From contig JBITNC010000001.1 of NCBI GenBank assembly GCA_050084985.1, positions 14,260,001 to 14,324,000 of the forward strand: 64,000 nucleotides of DNA, given 5' to 3'. The notes beneath the pieces were generated by a model. That model did no database searches and was not told the origin of the DNA. It saw only the letters and a program-made list of their open reading frames with translations. Below, one piece after another: positions 1 to 10,873 of the stretch (position 1 is the first letter of the stretch; every line of letters begins with the position of its first letter). This stretch comes from Nageia nagi (taxonomy: Eukaryota; Pinophyta). The translations under genes were made by a program, and so were the position numbers.

Positions 1-211
1 AGTATCTAACTTCCTAAACTCCGGTGCTTCTTTTGCCGCTCTAGTTTTAGATCTTGTCCACATAAAATCCAGGTTGCAAAAGAAAATGACAGGTTCAAAA
101 GCACATAAGATATTTACAAATAATTTGCTTTAATACATACCATGTATAGTGCTTCAGCAGAGTCGCCAATAAGTTTCTTCGTGTCCCACCGGGCGTGCCA
201 AAAAGAGATAC
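1..211 (-). mobile_element. Element A: leader and primer-binding region, Ty3/gypsy (rest lies left of the window)
   Basis: This is the start of the internal region of a minus-strand Ty3/gypsy element, next to its 5' LTR. On the minus strand, 11 nt after the LTR edge, a TGG-initiated primer-binding-like stretch occurs (plus strand TGTCCCACCGGGCGTGCCA, 182-200). A second TGGC-box lies at 154-168. The order matches the leader of element C (about 41580-41808), including the shared string gatcttgtccacataaa, so the two elements belong to one family. CpG dinucleotides are preserved here but mostly lost in element C, so this copy is younger. Gag would lie beyond position 1. Which tRNA primes it cannot be stated. 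Confidence 0.6.
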
Positions 212-1660
212 TGTTGATCGAGATTATGTAATATGTGCGCCTGGAACAATCTTAACCAAAGTAAATCATGAACAGACTGTGGGAGCAGCCTGCTCTCCGG
301 AGAAGGCCGGTTCCTTATCTATTGGGTAGAGAAAAAGTAACAGGAAAGAGACAAAAAGGTAGGGTGCGAGAAATTCAAGCAAAAGGATAGGGTAACAGGA
401 AAGGAAGTAAAAAGGATAGAGTAACGAGAGAGAAAGCAAAGGTAGATCACTAGTTCAGCGCGGGCTTCCGCAATATGCGAAACCTTGGCCTGAATCTAGT
501 GTCGCAGCCACAAAACAAGTTCTCACTCTCTGAATAGCCTCCCAGCTTCTACTCTACCATGTAGCAGACACAGTTATACTAGCAACTCACGATTATTATT
601 CAGGAAACAAGCTAAGCTACCACAATGTAACCAAATTAAGAATAACAACTACGAGTGCTAGACAAGAAAGGTCAAGATGGTATCATATTACCGGCCAAAA
701 ACTACAGGTCTTCGAGAACAAATGTAAAGGGCAATACTAGGCTTCCGACCCTTCTTTCACTTTATTTTCATATACTTATACTGTAGTAACAACAGTTACA
801 AGACTTGCAGAATAGAAACATTTACAAAAACGGCCTCAAGATTCTGGTCTTCTTGAATTGATACCACCTACATACGCCACTTGGCCGTCTGTTACAAAGT
901 TGGGCGGATTGCAGACGATACGGTTCCTAGATGATTGTGCTCAGGCATCTTGCAGACTTACTCTCTTTTGGGATTTCTTAATTCTATGGCTCAGGCTCTT
1001 CAATCTTTCTTTGCGGGCCTATTTTCCTCCGGGACTCGGTTTCATTCACCAATGTTAATCTTGTTTCTTTCCCTGACGTCAGCTTCATATCTTCGGAATA
1101 TTTCACTTTCCGGAGAGACTTGTGTTGATCTCATCGCCTCTGGGGCCGGTTTCATTCACTAATGTTAATTTTGCCTTTTCTTGTGACATCATCCTCGGAC
1201 TTCCGGAATGATTCGCCTTTAGGGCTCCGGATACTGAATTACTCCTTCCTGATGTCATTTCTTCCGGACTCCGATTTTCCTCAAAACGTTAACTTCATTT
1301 TTCGCCATGACGTCAGCTTCATATTTCCGGAATGCATCACTCACTGGCTCCGGATACTGGATTACTTCGCGCTGACATCACCTCCTCTGGGCTCCGGTTC
1401 CATTCAAAATGTGAACGTTGTTTCCCCGTGACGTCATTATTTCATTTCTCCGGAATGCTTTGTTTCCCGGAGAACTTATGCTGACTTTATCTTTTCCGGA
1501 ACTTGGTTTTCACCCAAAAAATAATTATCTTATCCTCCGCACGTCTCCACTTTATTCTGAAAAACTTTACTCTGACTCCGGGCTGCTTTATCTGCTCCGG
1601 AAAAACTCCCGGAGATCTTTGAATGAATCCGTAGAGGCAGGTAGAGTACACCGTGGCTTT
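212..1660 (-). repeat. 5' LTR of element A (Ty3/gypsy, Tat-like family)
   Basis: The LTR runs from TGTTGATCGAG to GAGTACA on the plus strand (TG...CA ends). It aligns in order with both LTRs of element C (16922-18107 plus 26515-26847, and 41809-43339) through landmarks such as gccggttccttatctattggg and gatcactagttcag. It is CpG-rich, with many TCCGG strings and an array of TGACGTCA-type sites. Its right edge lies 16 nt upstream of the gag start of element B, which suggests insertion into the leader of B. The other LTR and the matching target duplication (the next five bases are CCGTG) are off-window. The right boundary was placed by analogy and is less certain than the left. Confidence 0.65.
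1074..1436 (-). promoter_or_regulatory. Array of six TGACGTCA/TGACATCA-type sites in the LTR of element A
   Basis: Palindromic or near-palindromic sites occur at 1074-1081, 1184-1191, 1250-1257, 1308-1315, 1373-1380 and 1429-1436. Most intervals are 56-66 bp. Each is accompanied by a TCCGGAAT-like string. Three are perfect TGACGTCA; the others are TGACATCA or its complement. ACGT-core palindromes of this kind are classical binding sites for plant bZIP (TGA/CREB-like) factors. The array lies in the upstream (U3-like) part of the LTR relative to its minus-strand direction, so an enhancer role is inferred. It is not shown by the sequence alone. Confidence 0.5.
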
Positions 1661-1676
1661 ACTTCAAGGATTTATT

Positions 1677-4017
1677 ATGGAGGAATCTACAGAAGGGTTT
1701 CAACAAAATTTACAATAATATGATCGAGCTTTAGAAGCAAAAAAGGAAAAAGAGTTAATTAAGTTTACGTAACAATATCCAATACATTTTCAATAGATAG
1801 AAGATCATCAATTTCTATTACAAGATTTTGATATTTAAAAACAATTTTCATTGCAAATTCAAAATACATCAAAGATGATCCAACAATTCCAAATGCCATC
1901 ACAAATACAATATAATTTATGTATGCCATAAGAAAATCAAAATCCTAAAACACCTAGATATGAATATATATTGGATATGTCTCAACAAAGTGAAACTCCT
2001 ATAAGACCATAAGTGCAAACATAAGGTCATGTGGTACAGGTGTAACAAAAAGGAAAACAACCAATGTATCAAGAATAAGCTAGTATTGTTCATACAAGTC
2101 AGCCAATTCAAAATACAATACTAATACTACAAACTCCAAAAACACAAACCTTAACATCACAATCACAAAATATACAAGTAAATCCCTATTACAAATCAAC
2201 ACAAGGATTGGCTTTAAGCAATAAACAAAATCAACCACAAAATTTCATGTATTACATACAAAAAGAATAATCTATTCCTTAAATAATCCCTTTACAACAA
2301 ATGCCTCAACAAAAGCAGATTCAAACAATGCCACATCAATATCAAACTTCATATCAACAACCATAAGTTTATTTAAAACAACCTATATTTCAAAATAGGT
2401 ATTTACCTATTCAATAACTAAATTCACAAGTTATTCAACCATATCAAAATCAACAAGTGGTTCTATAATTTCAACAATAATCATATACTTAACAATCAAA
2501 TCAACAAGATATATCTTATCCCCAAGTGCAAGGTAAATTACCAAATTATCAACTTATCATATAAATGCCACCTTAAGGTCAAAAGATAGAATATCAACCT
2601 ATGATCTAAAAACAATAACCATAGTATGTACAACAAACTTATCAAGTACCACAACCATTACAAGTAATGGGAACTTCACAACAAGTTTCTCAAACATAAA
2701 TGGTAACTTATCAACAACCACAACAACAAGTTGTTCCTTATAATCAAGGTTATTCTGGATTACTACCAAAAGCCTCCCAATGATATCAAGAAGAAAATGA
2801 TCCTAAAATCATTTTGGCCAAAATTCAACCAAAAATGGGTAAAAAAGATAATGAAGTAACAAAATGGTTAAAAGAGATAGAAGAAGTATTGCTTAAAAGG
2901 AAAAAGGATAACCTTTTATATGAGATAATCTATAGTAAACCAATACATCCAAATGTTCCAAAAAAGGATATAGCTTATAAGTTTGAAATCCTTAAAATTG
3001 AACCTTTTAAAGGAAAAGAAGACCCTAAAGAATATTTAAGAAAATTTAAGTATTCCAATTATTTAATTGCTAATGATGATGCTTTAATGCTACAAATATT
3101 TCCCATGACACTTGTTGGTCAAGCGATGGATTGGTATAATAATTTTCTAGAATATAGTATTAAAACTTATTTTCAGTTGGGAAACCTTTTTATACAACAT
3201 TTTAGTATTAATATTAAAGATAAAACTTCTATTACTGATCTAACAAGACTACAACAATTATTTGATGAATCAATAAATGATTTCATTTTGTGATGGCAAG
3301 TAATTTTGACAAGCATGCCTTATACATTACCTCAAGAAGAATTAGTAAAATTATTTAGTAAAAGTTGCTTAACGTTACTTATGCAACAATATAAAACATT
3401 TGAAGATGCTCTCTCAGGTAGTAGTAATCAAACGAGTTAAAATTCAAGATGGCAAAATAAAAGGTAAAAAAAAGAAGGATATATAAAAACTAAGACATAA
3501 ATAGATAAGGTGATGCAATATAATAAAGTATCTACCCAAAAAGAAGAAGAATTTAAGCCAACCTTAAAAAAATATGAAGAACCAAAATGAAACCAAAAAT
3601 TTGAAAGAGATACAAAACTTCCGAGGATTTTTACACTTTTATCTGAACCTCTTCAAGATATTTTAAAGAAAATGTTAGATCATAATTTAATAATATTACT
3701 TGAACTTAGATCAGATGAAATGCAAAATAAAAATACTAAATGGTATAGAGAAAATGAATTTTATAATTATCATCAACAAAAGGGTCATGATACAAATCAA
3801 TGTCATTCATTAAAACATGTAATCCAAGATTTAAGTGATGAGGGAAAATTATAGGTAGATATCCCTTTACCATACCCTAATAAAGAATTAGGTATTGATC
3901 AAAATCCCCTTCCACATCATACAAATAATATTTCATGGAATGCTAATCAAGTAATACATAAATATGATCCAAATTACATAAGTTATGTTTCTATGATTAG
4001 TGTTTCGATAAGAGCAT
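1677..4017 (+). pseudogene. gag: gag of element B with Gln-rich N-terminus
   Basis: From ATG at 1677 one frame runs for 379 codons to the open segment at 2814. It continues in the same frame past a TGA at 3291 to the zinc-box at about 3757-3840. The first third is extremely rich in Gln, Pro and Tyr. In 1677-2813 I count 23 in-frame stops (20 TAA, 2 TAG, 1 TGA) and no frameshift, as expected if CAA glutamine codons decayed to TAA. The core at 2930-3420 has retrotransposon-gag features (AMDWYNNF; a block of Leu/Gln helices). The C-terminal box YNYHQQKGHDTNQC resembles the Cys/His box of Tat gags, with its first Cys replaced by Tyr. The product would form the particle shell; this copy is dead. 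Confidence 0.75.
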
Positions 4018-4264
4018 AAAAATTCAAAATAAACAAAATACAACAATGAATCAACAAAATGTAAATGCCACAAATACCAAGACCTCAACATCCTAAAGTG
4101 CCAATCAAAGGAGCATTACAACAACAATTAAAAATATCATAAGTTAAATTATCCTTATTTGATTTGTTACAACAATCAAAAGATCATTGAGATGTGATGA
4201 AGCATATTTTACAAAAAATTGAGTTAGATATTAATGATCCTAAAAGTTTTGTTACTCTTGTTGT

Positions 4265-4604
4265 TAACATTAAATAAATTCAAAAACTAGTGATTACATT
4301 TTATGATCATGAAATAAAACATTGGAAAAATTCATCTAGAATTGATCCACCATTACACATTGTAGCAAATATTGATGGAAAGATGTTTAAATGAGTCTTA
4401 ATTAATGAAGGATCTACAATAAATATTATATCAATAACATTAAATAAATTCAAAAACTAGTGATTACATTTTATGATCATGAAATAAAACATTGGAAAAA
4501 TTCATTTGGAATTGATCCACCATTACACGTTGTAGCAAATATTGATGGAAAGATGTTTAAATGAGTCTTAATTGATGAAGGATTTGCAATAATTATTATA
4601 TCAA
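4265..4604 (+). repeat. Tandem duplication, two 170-bp units, in the protease region of element B
   Basis: Units 4265-4434 and 4435-4604 are near-identical direct repeats, both starting taacattaaataaattc, with only a few substitutions. The period of 170 is not a multiple of three, so the duplication itself breaks the reading frame of the protease. The unit contains the start of the protease domain (SSRIDPPLHIVANIDGKMFK). It arose after or during the decay of the element. Confidence 0.85.
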
Positions 4605-4870
4605 CAATTGCTCTCCAAAATCTAAATATTCCATTTTCACATATTACGACACCAACTTTACAATTCAAATCCTTTAATGATGCCTTATTTCCAACAATTA
4701 GATCAATATCTATACCTATTATAGTTGGATCAAAAATAGTTCAAACTATGTTACAAGTCATTGAAGGGGATATTACATAATACAATATCCTCTTAGGAAG
4801 ACCTTGAATTAAAGATATGCAATGTGTTCCTTCAACATATCATAATTATTTAAACTAGATACATAATGGA
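4320..4870 (+). pseudogene. Aspartic protease region of element B
   Basis: In shifting frames the translation reads like a Tat-type retropepsin: an N-terminal strand with PPLHIVANIDGK, then a degraded D-x-G region (INEGSTINII in the first repeat unit), then segments equivalent to the hydrophobic ILLGRPW-type end near 4790. The catalytic Asp position reads Asn or Glu in the duplicated copies, and several stops interrupt. It would have cleaved the Gag-Pol polyprotein. Identification rests on position between gag and RT and on weak similarity, so confidence is moderate. Confidence 0.5.
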
Positions 4871-6099
4871 ATAGTACATTATGTTCTTGGAGATAATAAT
4901 CCATATTCTTATTGTAACACTGCAAGAATTTTTGATGAGGTCACTCTACCTTCCACTAATCTCTTTATGACATTTTTATCGAAATATTCAAAAGATAATG
5001 ATAAAAAAAATATGCCAAAATAAGAAAAATAAAATCAAGTAAAGTATATAAATAAGTAATTTATTTTTTGAATCAAATAGTTTAAATCTACAAGAAAAAA
5101 AATCTTGGCAAAATCAGACACAAACATTAAACATGTTGTATGATGCTTCTTCATCTAAAACTAATGAGATGGTAGCTTCATCCCAAGAGAAATTGTTACA
5201 AGATAGATTAAATGAAATTCCTCATACAATAGCTAAATTTTCTAATATAGGTATTGGATAATATGATATTGATGATGTAATATTTAATATTTCCACTACT
5301 CAAGAGATTGGATGACCCTGTCAAGAATCAAGTGTTATAGGACAACTTATTTCACTAGCTGAAAAACCTTATCAAATATTATTTGTATATGCAAGAATTG
5401 ATAGACTGATGAAAAACCTATTCCAAAAATTAGTAAAGAAATATTTTTTAATTCTTTGGACTATTTTTCACCTTATGTGTGATCTTTTGTTCAATGATAT
5501 TTTGATAAATGTCATTGAAAGGGCACGGATTAGGATGATATGAACAAGTCCCATGACATGTAATAGACATATATTATCAAATACCTATATATAAGATGTG
5601 ATTATGATATAAGAGTAAAATGAAATATAATTCAAATAAAAACATGATAGAATTACAACCTAAAAATCTCACATATGAAGAATCTCTTTACCTCTATCAT
5701 CCATTAAAATCAAATGATGATAGTACATTTGATAAGTTGATACCTAATTATTTACTTAATAATGATATATCAATCTAGTATGGTTCAAATTGAACAAATC
5801 AACATCAAAAATATAAAACCTATATCTATATAATCTAAAGTAAAAGTAAATACAACTTTTATTGAAATCAATATTGGAGAAGTAGAAGAATATGATTTAA
5901 GTGATAAAACTGGATCCCTGTACCCAATCAATTAGAATAAGAATCACATATAGTAATTGAAGAAACTAGTGATGTTAATATTAGTGATGATTATAATAAG
6001 CCTAAAAATATTTAGTTAGGAAAATCTTTAATTACAGGAAGACAAAAAGTTATTTATATCTATTTTGAAAGAAAAATAGGCCATATTTGCATGGACATA
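4871..6099 (+). pseudogene. Protease-RT linker of element B
   Basis: This is a long, poorly conserved linker. One stretch at about 5090-5320 stays in one frame with few stops (a Ser/Gln/Asn-rich segment ending DDVIFNISTTQEIG). No catalytic domain is visible. Long linkers between protease and RT are usual in Tat elements. It holds nothing else that I can recognise. Confidence 0.4.
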
Positions 6100-6990
6100 T
6101 GAATATATGCATGGTATATCTATCGATCTGATTATTCACAATTTAGGTCTTAAAGATGATGCTAAACCTATTAAGTAAAAGTTACAAAAAATGAATCCTA
6201 CAATAGACTTGATGGTAAAATAAGAATTACAAAAATTATTAGATGCCAAATTTATATAACCAATTGATTATTCAAAATGGATTTCAAATATGGTTCCTAT
6301 TAAGAAACCAAATGGAAAAATTCGTATCTTACCAATTTTATGGATTTAAATAAAGCATGTCCTAAAGATGATTTCCCACTCCCCAATATAGATAACTTAG
6401 TGGATGCCATGGTAGGACATGAAAGGATTTCACTTATGGTTGGATTTTTTGGTTATAATCAAATAAAAGTTGCTCCCAATGACCAACATAAAACTACATT
6501 TATAACACCATGGGGAACCTTTTATTATAAAGTAATGCCCTTTGGTCTTAAAAATGATGGAGCAACATATTAAAGAGCAATGACATACATTTTCATGATT
6601 ATATGCATGATATTGTATAAGATTATGTCGATTAATTATTAGGTAAGTCTAAAATAAGAGAACAACATCCTAAGATATTGATAAAAATATGTGATAGATT
6701 GTTAGAATTTAATGTTCATCTTAACCCAAAGAAATGTGTTGTTGGAGTAACTTAAAGAAAACTATTAGGATTAATTGTATCTTGATGAGGAATTAAAATA
6801 GATCCTAATAAAATTAAAGCAATAATAGACATCCCTCCTCCTTCCAATATTAACAATTACAAAGTTTGTAAGGAAAATTACAAGCAATTAGACATTTTAT
6901 TTCACAATTATCAAATAAATGTAAACCTTTTACTAAATTGTTAAAAAGGGAACCATTTTTCATTGTAGTAAAGAACCATAAGAATCTCTA
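6100..6990 (+). pseudogene. pol: Reverse transcriptase of element B (Tat type)
   Basis: The RT core reads WISNMVPIKKPNGKIR at about 6275, then the open segment 6340-6573 with DLNKACPKDDFPLPNID, GYNQIKVAP, TTFITPWGTFYYKVMPFGLK and GATY. These are diagnostic Ty3/gypsy RT blocks, and the KACPKDDFPLP form is typical of Tat elements. A 1-nt shift near 6595 moves the frame. The catalytic box downstream reads YVD-stop instead of Y-x-D-D, so the second Asp is lost. The next blocks (NPKKCV, LLGLIV) follow in another frame. The enzyme would copy the element's RNA into DNA; this copy cannot. Confidence 0.85.
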
Positions 6991-6999
6991 GATGGAATT

Positions 7000-7400
7000 A
7001 AATAATATTTATTAACACCACTAGCATTAAGTCCTCCACGAGCCAATGAACCATTTTTGCTCTATTCATTAGCAATAAAAAATGCATTAGATATTATGCT
7101 TGCTCAAAATAATGAACACAACAAAGAGCAAGCCACATATTACCTTAGTCATACACTAGTGGATCATGAAATTAAGTGTGTATATATGGAAAAACTATGT
7201 TTAGCCATCATTTTTGCAATGAAAAAACTTAGGCATTACATGTTAAACCATACTACTTATGTTATTGCAAAAGCTGATACCCTTAAATATATGATGAATA
7301 AAACTTACCAAAATACAAGAACATTAAAATGGATCTTGTATTTAATTGAATTTGATTTATGATTCATCAATAAAAAATCCATCAAAGGTCAAGTTATAGT
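7000..7400 (+). pseudogene. Gypsy-type RNase H domain of element B
   Basis: An open stretch at 7057-7362 reads LYSLAIKNALDIMLAQNNE, then ATYYLSHTLVDHEIKCVYMEK and AIIFAMKKLRHYMLNH, ending in WILYLIEFDL. This is the standard RNase H that follows gypsy RTs (the Y-x-E/x-x-C-L/A-I-x-F region is clear). It removes the RNA strand of the RNA:DNA hybrid. The usual leading Asp is not visible. A TGA follows immediately, and the tail (IKGQVIVDYLVEAP) continues in frame. Confidence 0.75.
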
Positions 7401-7452
7401 TGATTATTTAGTAGAAGCACCTTTAAAAGATGATAATCCCCTTATCATAGAA

Positions 7453-7797
7453 TTGCTCAATGAACACATATTTCAATTAGACAATGTTCACTTAGCAACA
7501 AAATTGGAAGAAGAATGGGATATGATAATATATTTTGATGGATCTAAGTGTGAAAAGGGAGGTGGAGTAGGTGTTATATTTGTCACTCCTCAAGGAATAC
7601 CAATTCCATACTCATTCAAATTAGATTTTTCTTGTACAAATAATAATACTAAATATGAGGCCTTAATATTAGCTATTAAGATCGATCTAAAATTAAAACT
7701 ACAAAAAGTAAAATTCATCAAAGATTCATTGTTAATTGTAAATCAAATTAAAGGAATATTTCAATGTAAAGAACCTTTACTTCAAAAATATAAATAA
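7453..7797 (+). pseudogene. Second (archaeal-type) RNase H domain of element B
   Basis: A 114-codon open segment holds WDMIIYFDGSKCEKGGGVGVIF, NNNTKYEALILAI and IKDSLLIVNQIKG. These supply the catalytic Asp (FDGS), Glu (KYEAL) and Asp (KDS) of an RNase HI fold. The T/NN-x-x-YEAL pattern is that of the second RNase H carried by plant Tat elements. Here it lies in the usual place, after the gypsy RNase H and before integrase, unlike element C. The segment is uninterrupted, so this is one of the best kept domains of the element. Confidence 0.8.
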
Positions 7798-8099
7798 ATA
7801 GTTGAAAATTTATTATCTTTATTGACAAAATATGAAATTCAAGCAATTTCTAGATCAAATAATAGATTCCCTGATGCTATGGCATCAAATACCTCAAAAC
7901 CCTCACCACCAAAATATTCACATTGAAATAGTACAAATAACAGAGTCTACTTTAGAAACAAATGATAAAACATATGATGTTTTGGACATCACAATAGAAG
8001 GAAAAAATCTATGGTATGACCAATTAGTTAAATTTTTAAGAGATGGAATTTTACCTAAAGATTCAATAAAATCAGCTATGAAAGCTTTTAAATTATGAG

Positions 8100-9270
8100 C
8101 ATCTCGTTATTACATGTTAGTTGATATACTATATTGAAGAGGATTTGATGGTATATTATTTCATTATTTAGAATGAGCTGATTCATAAATTGCAATTTTG
8201 TCTGCACATGATGGAATATACAGAGGACCATTTAGTGAACTTGCTATTACAAAATGTTTAATGCACATGGGATATTATTAGCCTACAATGGAACATGATT
8301 GTATTGATTACATTAAAAAATGTATTAAGTGTTAACAACATGCTCACCTTTTTGTTCAACCTTCACAAGTGCTACAACTAATGCAATCTTTATGGCCATT
8401 TTCACGATGGGCCTTAGATCTCATAGGACAAATATTCCCTACATCATCAAGAGGTCATAAATTTATTATAACAACCACTAAATATTTTATGAAATGGGTC
8501 AAATCTATACCCATGATTTCAACAAAAGGTCATAAAATAGCCAAATTCATATTACAACATCTTATGTATCGATTTGGCATTCCTATTCGAATCATTACTG
8601 ATAATGGAAAAAATTTGAAAAATAAATAATTATTAGCATTATGTAAAGGATATCACATACAAATTAACTTTTAAACACCATATTATCCTCAAGGTAATGT
8701 TCAAGTTGAGGATACAAATAAAACTATTAGAAGTATTCTAGTTAAAATTATTAATGATTCTTATAAAGATTGGTATCTTTGAATTCCACATGCTTTATGG
8801 TCATAACATACAAGCATTAGAACACCAACTAGGCAACCCTATTTTTCCTTATTTATGGTTCAAAAGTGGTATTCCATTAGAGATAGAAATTCCTTCTTTA
8901 CGAATTGATTTACAAGATTATATAACTAATTAAGTAGTAAGATAAGCAATATTAGATCAATTATTACTTTTAGATAAAAAATGAGTCCATGCATTAGAAC
9001 ATATGCATGTATACCAAGAATGTATCAAATGAGGATTTGATAAGAAAGTTAAGATATGTGAATTTAATATAGGGGATTTAGTTTTATAAGAAAACCAACA
9101 AACAACTCATATGGAATGCCAATTACATGATAAATTTACTCCAAATTGGTTAGTACCTTACATAATCAAGAAAAAATATGGTTCTAGGGCATATCATTTG
9201 TTTTATATGGAAGGAAATGAAGAGAGTGAACTGATAAACATCATGCATCTTTGACCATTCTATAGTTAGA
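8100..9270 (+). pseudogene. Integrase of element B
   Basis: A zinc-binding region is visible near 8205-8340 (H of AHDGIYRGPF and the C-x2-C pair IKKCIKC). The DDE core follows: WALDLIGQIFP at about 8409 with the first Asp, RIITDNGKNLKNK at about 8590 with the second, then a stop and a segment ending in YYPQGNVQVEDTNK, where the Glu is expected (8680-8720). The C-terminal part (FTPNWLVPYIIKKKYGSRAYHL) ends at about 9250. Integrase inserts the cDNA into the host chromosome. Several TAA/TGA codons interrupt it. Its end marks the end of pol in this element. Confidence 0.8.
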
Positions 9271-9329
9271 AAAAACATTTACTCTATTGTATATACATGT
9301 TTTATATGTTAAACAAATGATGATGAAAT

Positions 9330-9331
<2 letters not shown>

Positions 9332-9364
<33 letters not shown>
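9332..9364. repeat. (AT)n microsatellite
   Basis: About 16 TA units lie between the end of integrase and the first small ORF of element B. Confidence 0.95.
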
Positions 9365-9366
<2 letters not shown>

Positions 9367-9376
9367 GTATTGGTAG

Positions 9377-9727
9377 ATGGCTTTTAAATGGTCAAAGACT
9401 ATCCATGTAATGGACACTAGAAGAGGACTTCAATGGCTACCTTGGTATGCAAAATCTCGATATCTAGGAGATAGAGCTATCATGCATGTAACATAGAATA
9501 TTACTTCTAAAATGAGAAATTTCTTGTGTTTACCTATTGATATACAAAAACTAATAGTATTAAAAAATCAACCTAATCCATATGATGGATGGAAAATAGA
9601 TAATAAAGGAGATGATATTAATATATACATTGACAAATCCATGTATTTTGTTGATTTGATGCATTATCATGATCAAGTTGAAAAGATAAATCTAATATGT
9701 TTTCATTGGCCTATTTCCTCACCATGA
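9377..9727 (+). pseudogene. Small ORF 1 downstream of integrase in element B (unknown function)
   Basis: One frame from ATG at 9377 gives 117 codons with a single internal TAG at about 9494. Sequence features are WSKTIHVMDTRRGLQWLPWY near the start and, later, FLCLPIDIQKLIV, a WKIDNKG segment, INIYIDKSM and INLICFHWP. The second half is similar to small ORF 2 at 10021-10364 in the same order (LP-[IM]-[DE]-IQ, W, I-x-IY, LI-x-x-FH/HW-P). I do not recognise the family. It has no signal peptide or clear membrane segment. It lies between pol and the antisense PMD gene, where Tat elements may carry extra ORFs. Confidence 0.45.
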
Positions 9728-10020
9728 TTGATCCTTAATTGTACTTTCAATAATTAGGTTTTGATCATAGTGTATCACACTCTACAAAATTTATATCTTT
9801 TTTAATTAGGTAAGTCAAATTGCAGGAGATCTTAATGATCATAAAATGATCTATGATTTCACCACCTCATTTGTCCCAACTCTAAGTGATCTAAAAATCT
9901 AATTAAAAAATTAATTATTGCTTTTATCATATGAAGTCAAGATTTTGTTCATTACCTCCATGCAAACGTTTAACACAACAATTGCCTTCAAAAATGTTAC
10001 AAACTCATCTTCCACAATTT

Positions 10021-10364
10021 CAAATTGATAAATCTAATCTAGATTTCATTGAATGATATCATGATGATAAATATATAAAAATACTACAAAGAAACCCATG
10101 TAAAGTTATGTCTCAAGTGTTTTCATTACCTATGGAAATACAAGAGAAAATAGCTATGTCTTATTACAATGATTGAAACTCTAAAGCTTGGGTATTAAAA
10201 CATAATGGTATAAAGTAACTATTGAAATATATGCCAAAGAAATGCGGATGGAATTAGAGTCAAAAATTAGTTTAATTCATTTGTTTCATATACATTGGCC
10301 TTATCAAAGACCTAAAATTTCCTTGAATTGTGTTGATTATATGAATGTAAAGTATTGGAGATGA
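10021..10364 (+). pseudogene. Small ORF 2 of element B, related to small ORF 1
   Basis: The translation shows KVMSQVFSLPMEIQEKIAM, then an in-frame TGA where a Trp would fit, AWVLKHNG, a 1-nt shift near 10217, then IEIYAKEMRMELESK and ISLIHLFHIHWP. These blocks match small ORF 1 in order and spacing, so the two look like a tandem duplication of one gene that has diverged. Function unknown. The shift and stops show it is now a pseudogene. Confidence 0.4.
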
Positions 10365-10546
10365 ATCATATCACTTACTAATGTTGTCAATAACTTAGTA
10401 TAATACTTCTACAATCTCTAATCATGATATTATATGTGATTACACTTCACTTTTTAGTAAAACATGTTGTATTAATAGTGCTATAAATACAAAATTAAGA
10501 TTCAAAAGGATGCTTCAATAACTTAATTTATGAAAGAAAATAAAAT

Positions 10547-10873
10547 ATGAAGTTTATACTACACATATTGGAAAGGATTATTTGGATCGACTCATCAAGA
10601 ATGTACAACCATGTTCATCATTATTTTTGTGTTTCCATTATCGTGCACAATCAAGTACACCATCGCCCTATTCAATTCTTTAATATTGGTGAACAATCTT
10701 TAGATTCATCCATCAAAAAAAGATTTATCCAAAATTATAAATCAAAACCAAAGGTATTTCAAGTGTTGTCACCTCCATTAATTGTTTATCCACCTAGACA
10801 TAAACCATCTATTCTTGGAATAGGGCCATATTATCTTCGATTGAATCCTCCATATTATTATGTTTTGAAATAA
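10547..10873 (+). CDS. ORF of 108 codons in element B, Pro/Tyr/His-rich, unknown
   Basis: This is an uninterrupted ORF from ATG 10547 to TAA 10873. The N-terminal half is rich in His and hydrophobic residues (MYNHVHHYFCVSIIVHNQVHH). The C-terminal half is rich in Pro and Tyr (LSPPLIVYPPRHKPS, LNPPYYYVLK). I do not recognise it. It may be the surviving end of small ORF 2 or a third extra ORF of element B. It stays open among badly broken neighbours, but at this length chance cannot be excluded. Confidence 0.3.
   Translation: MKFILHILERIIWIDSSRMYNHVHHYFCVSIIVHNQVHHRPIQFFNIGEQSLDSSIKKRFIQNYKSKPKVFQVLSPPLIVYPPRHKPSILGIGPYYLRLNPPYYYVLK

Noticed and set aside
9728-10020. A spliced gene joining small ORFs 1 and 2 (GT...AG-like sites occur)
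   Set aside because: The two ORFs are homologous to each other rather than consecutive parts of one protein.
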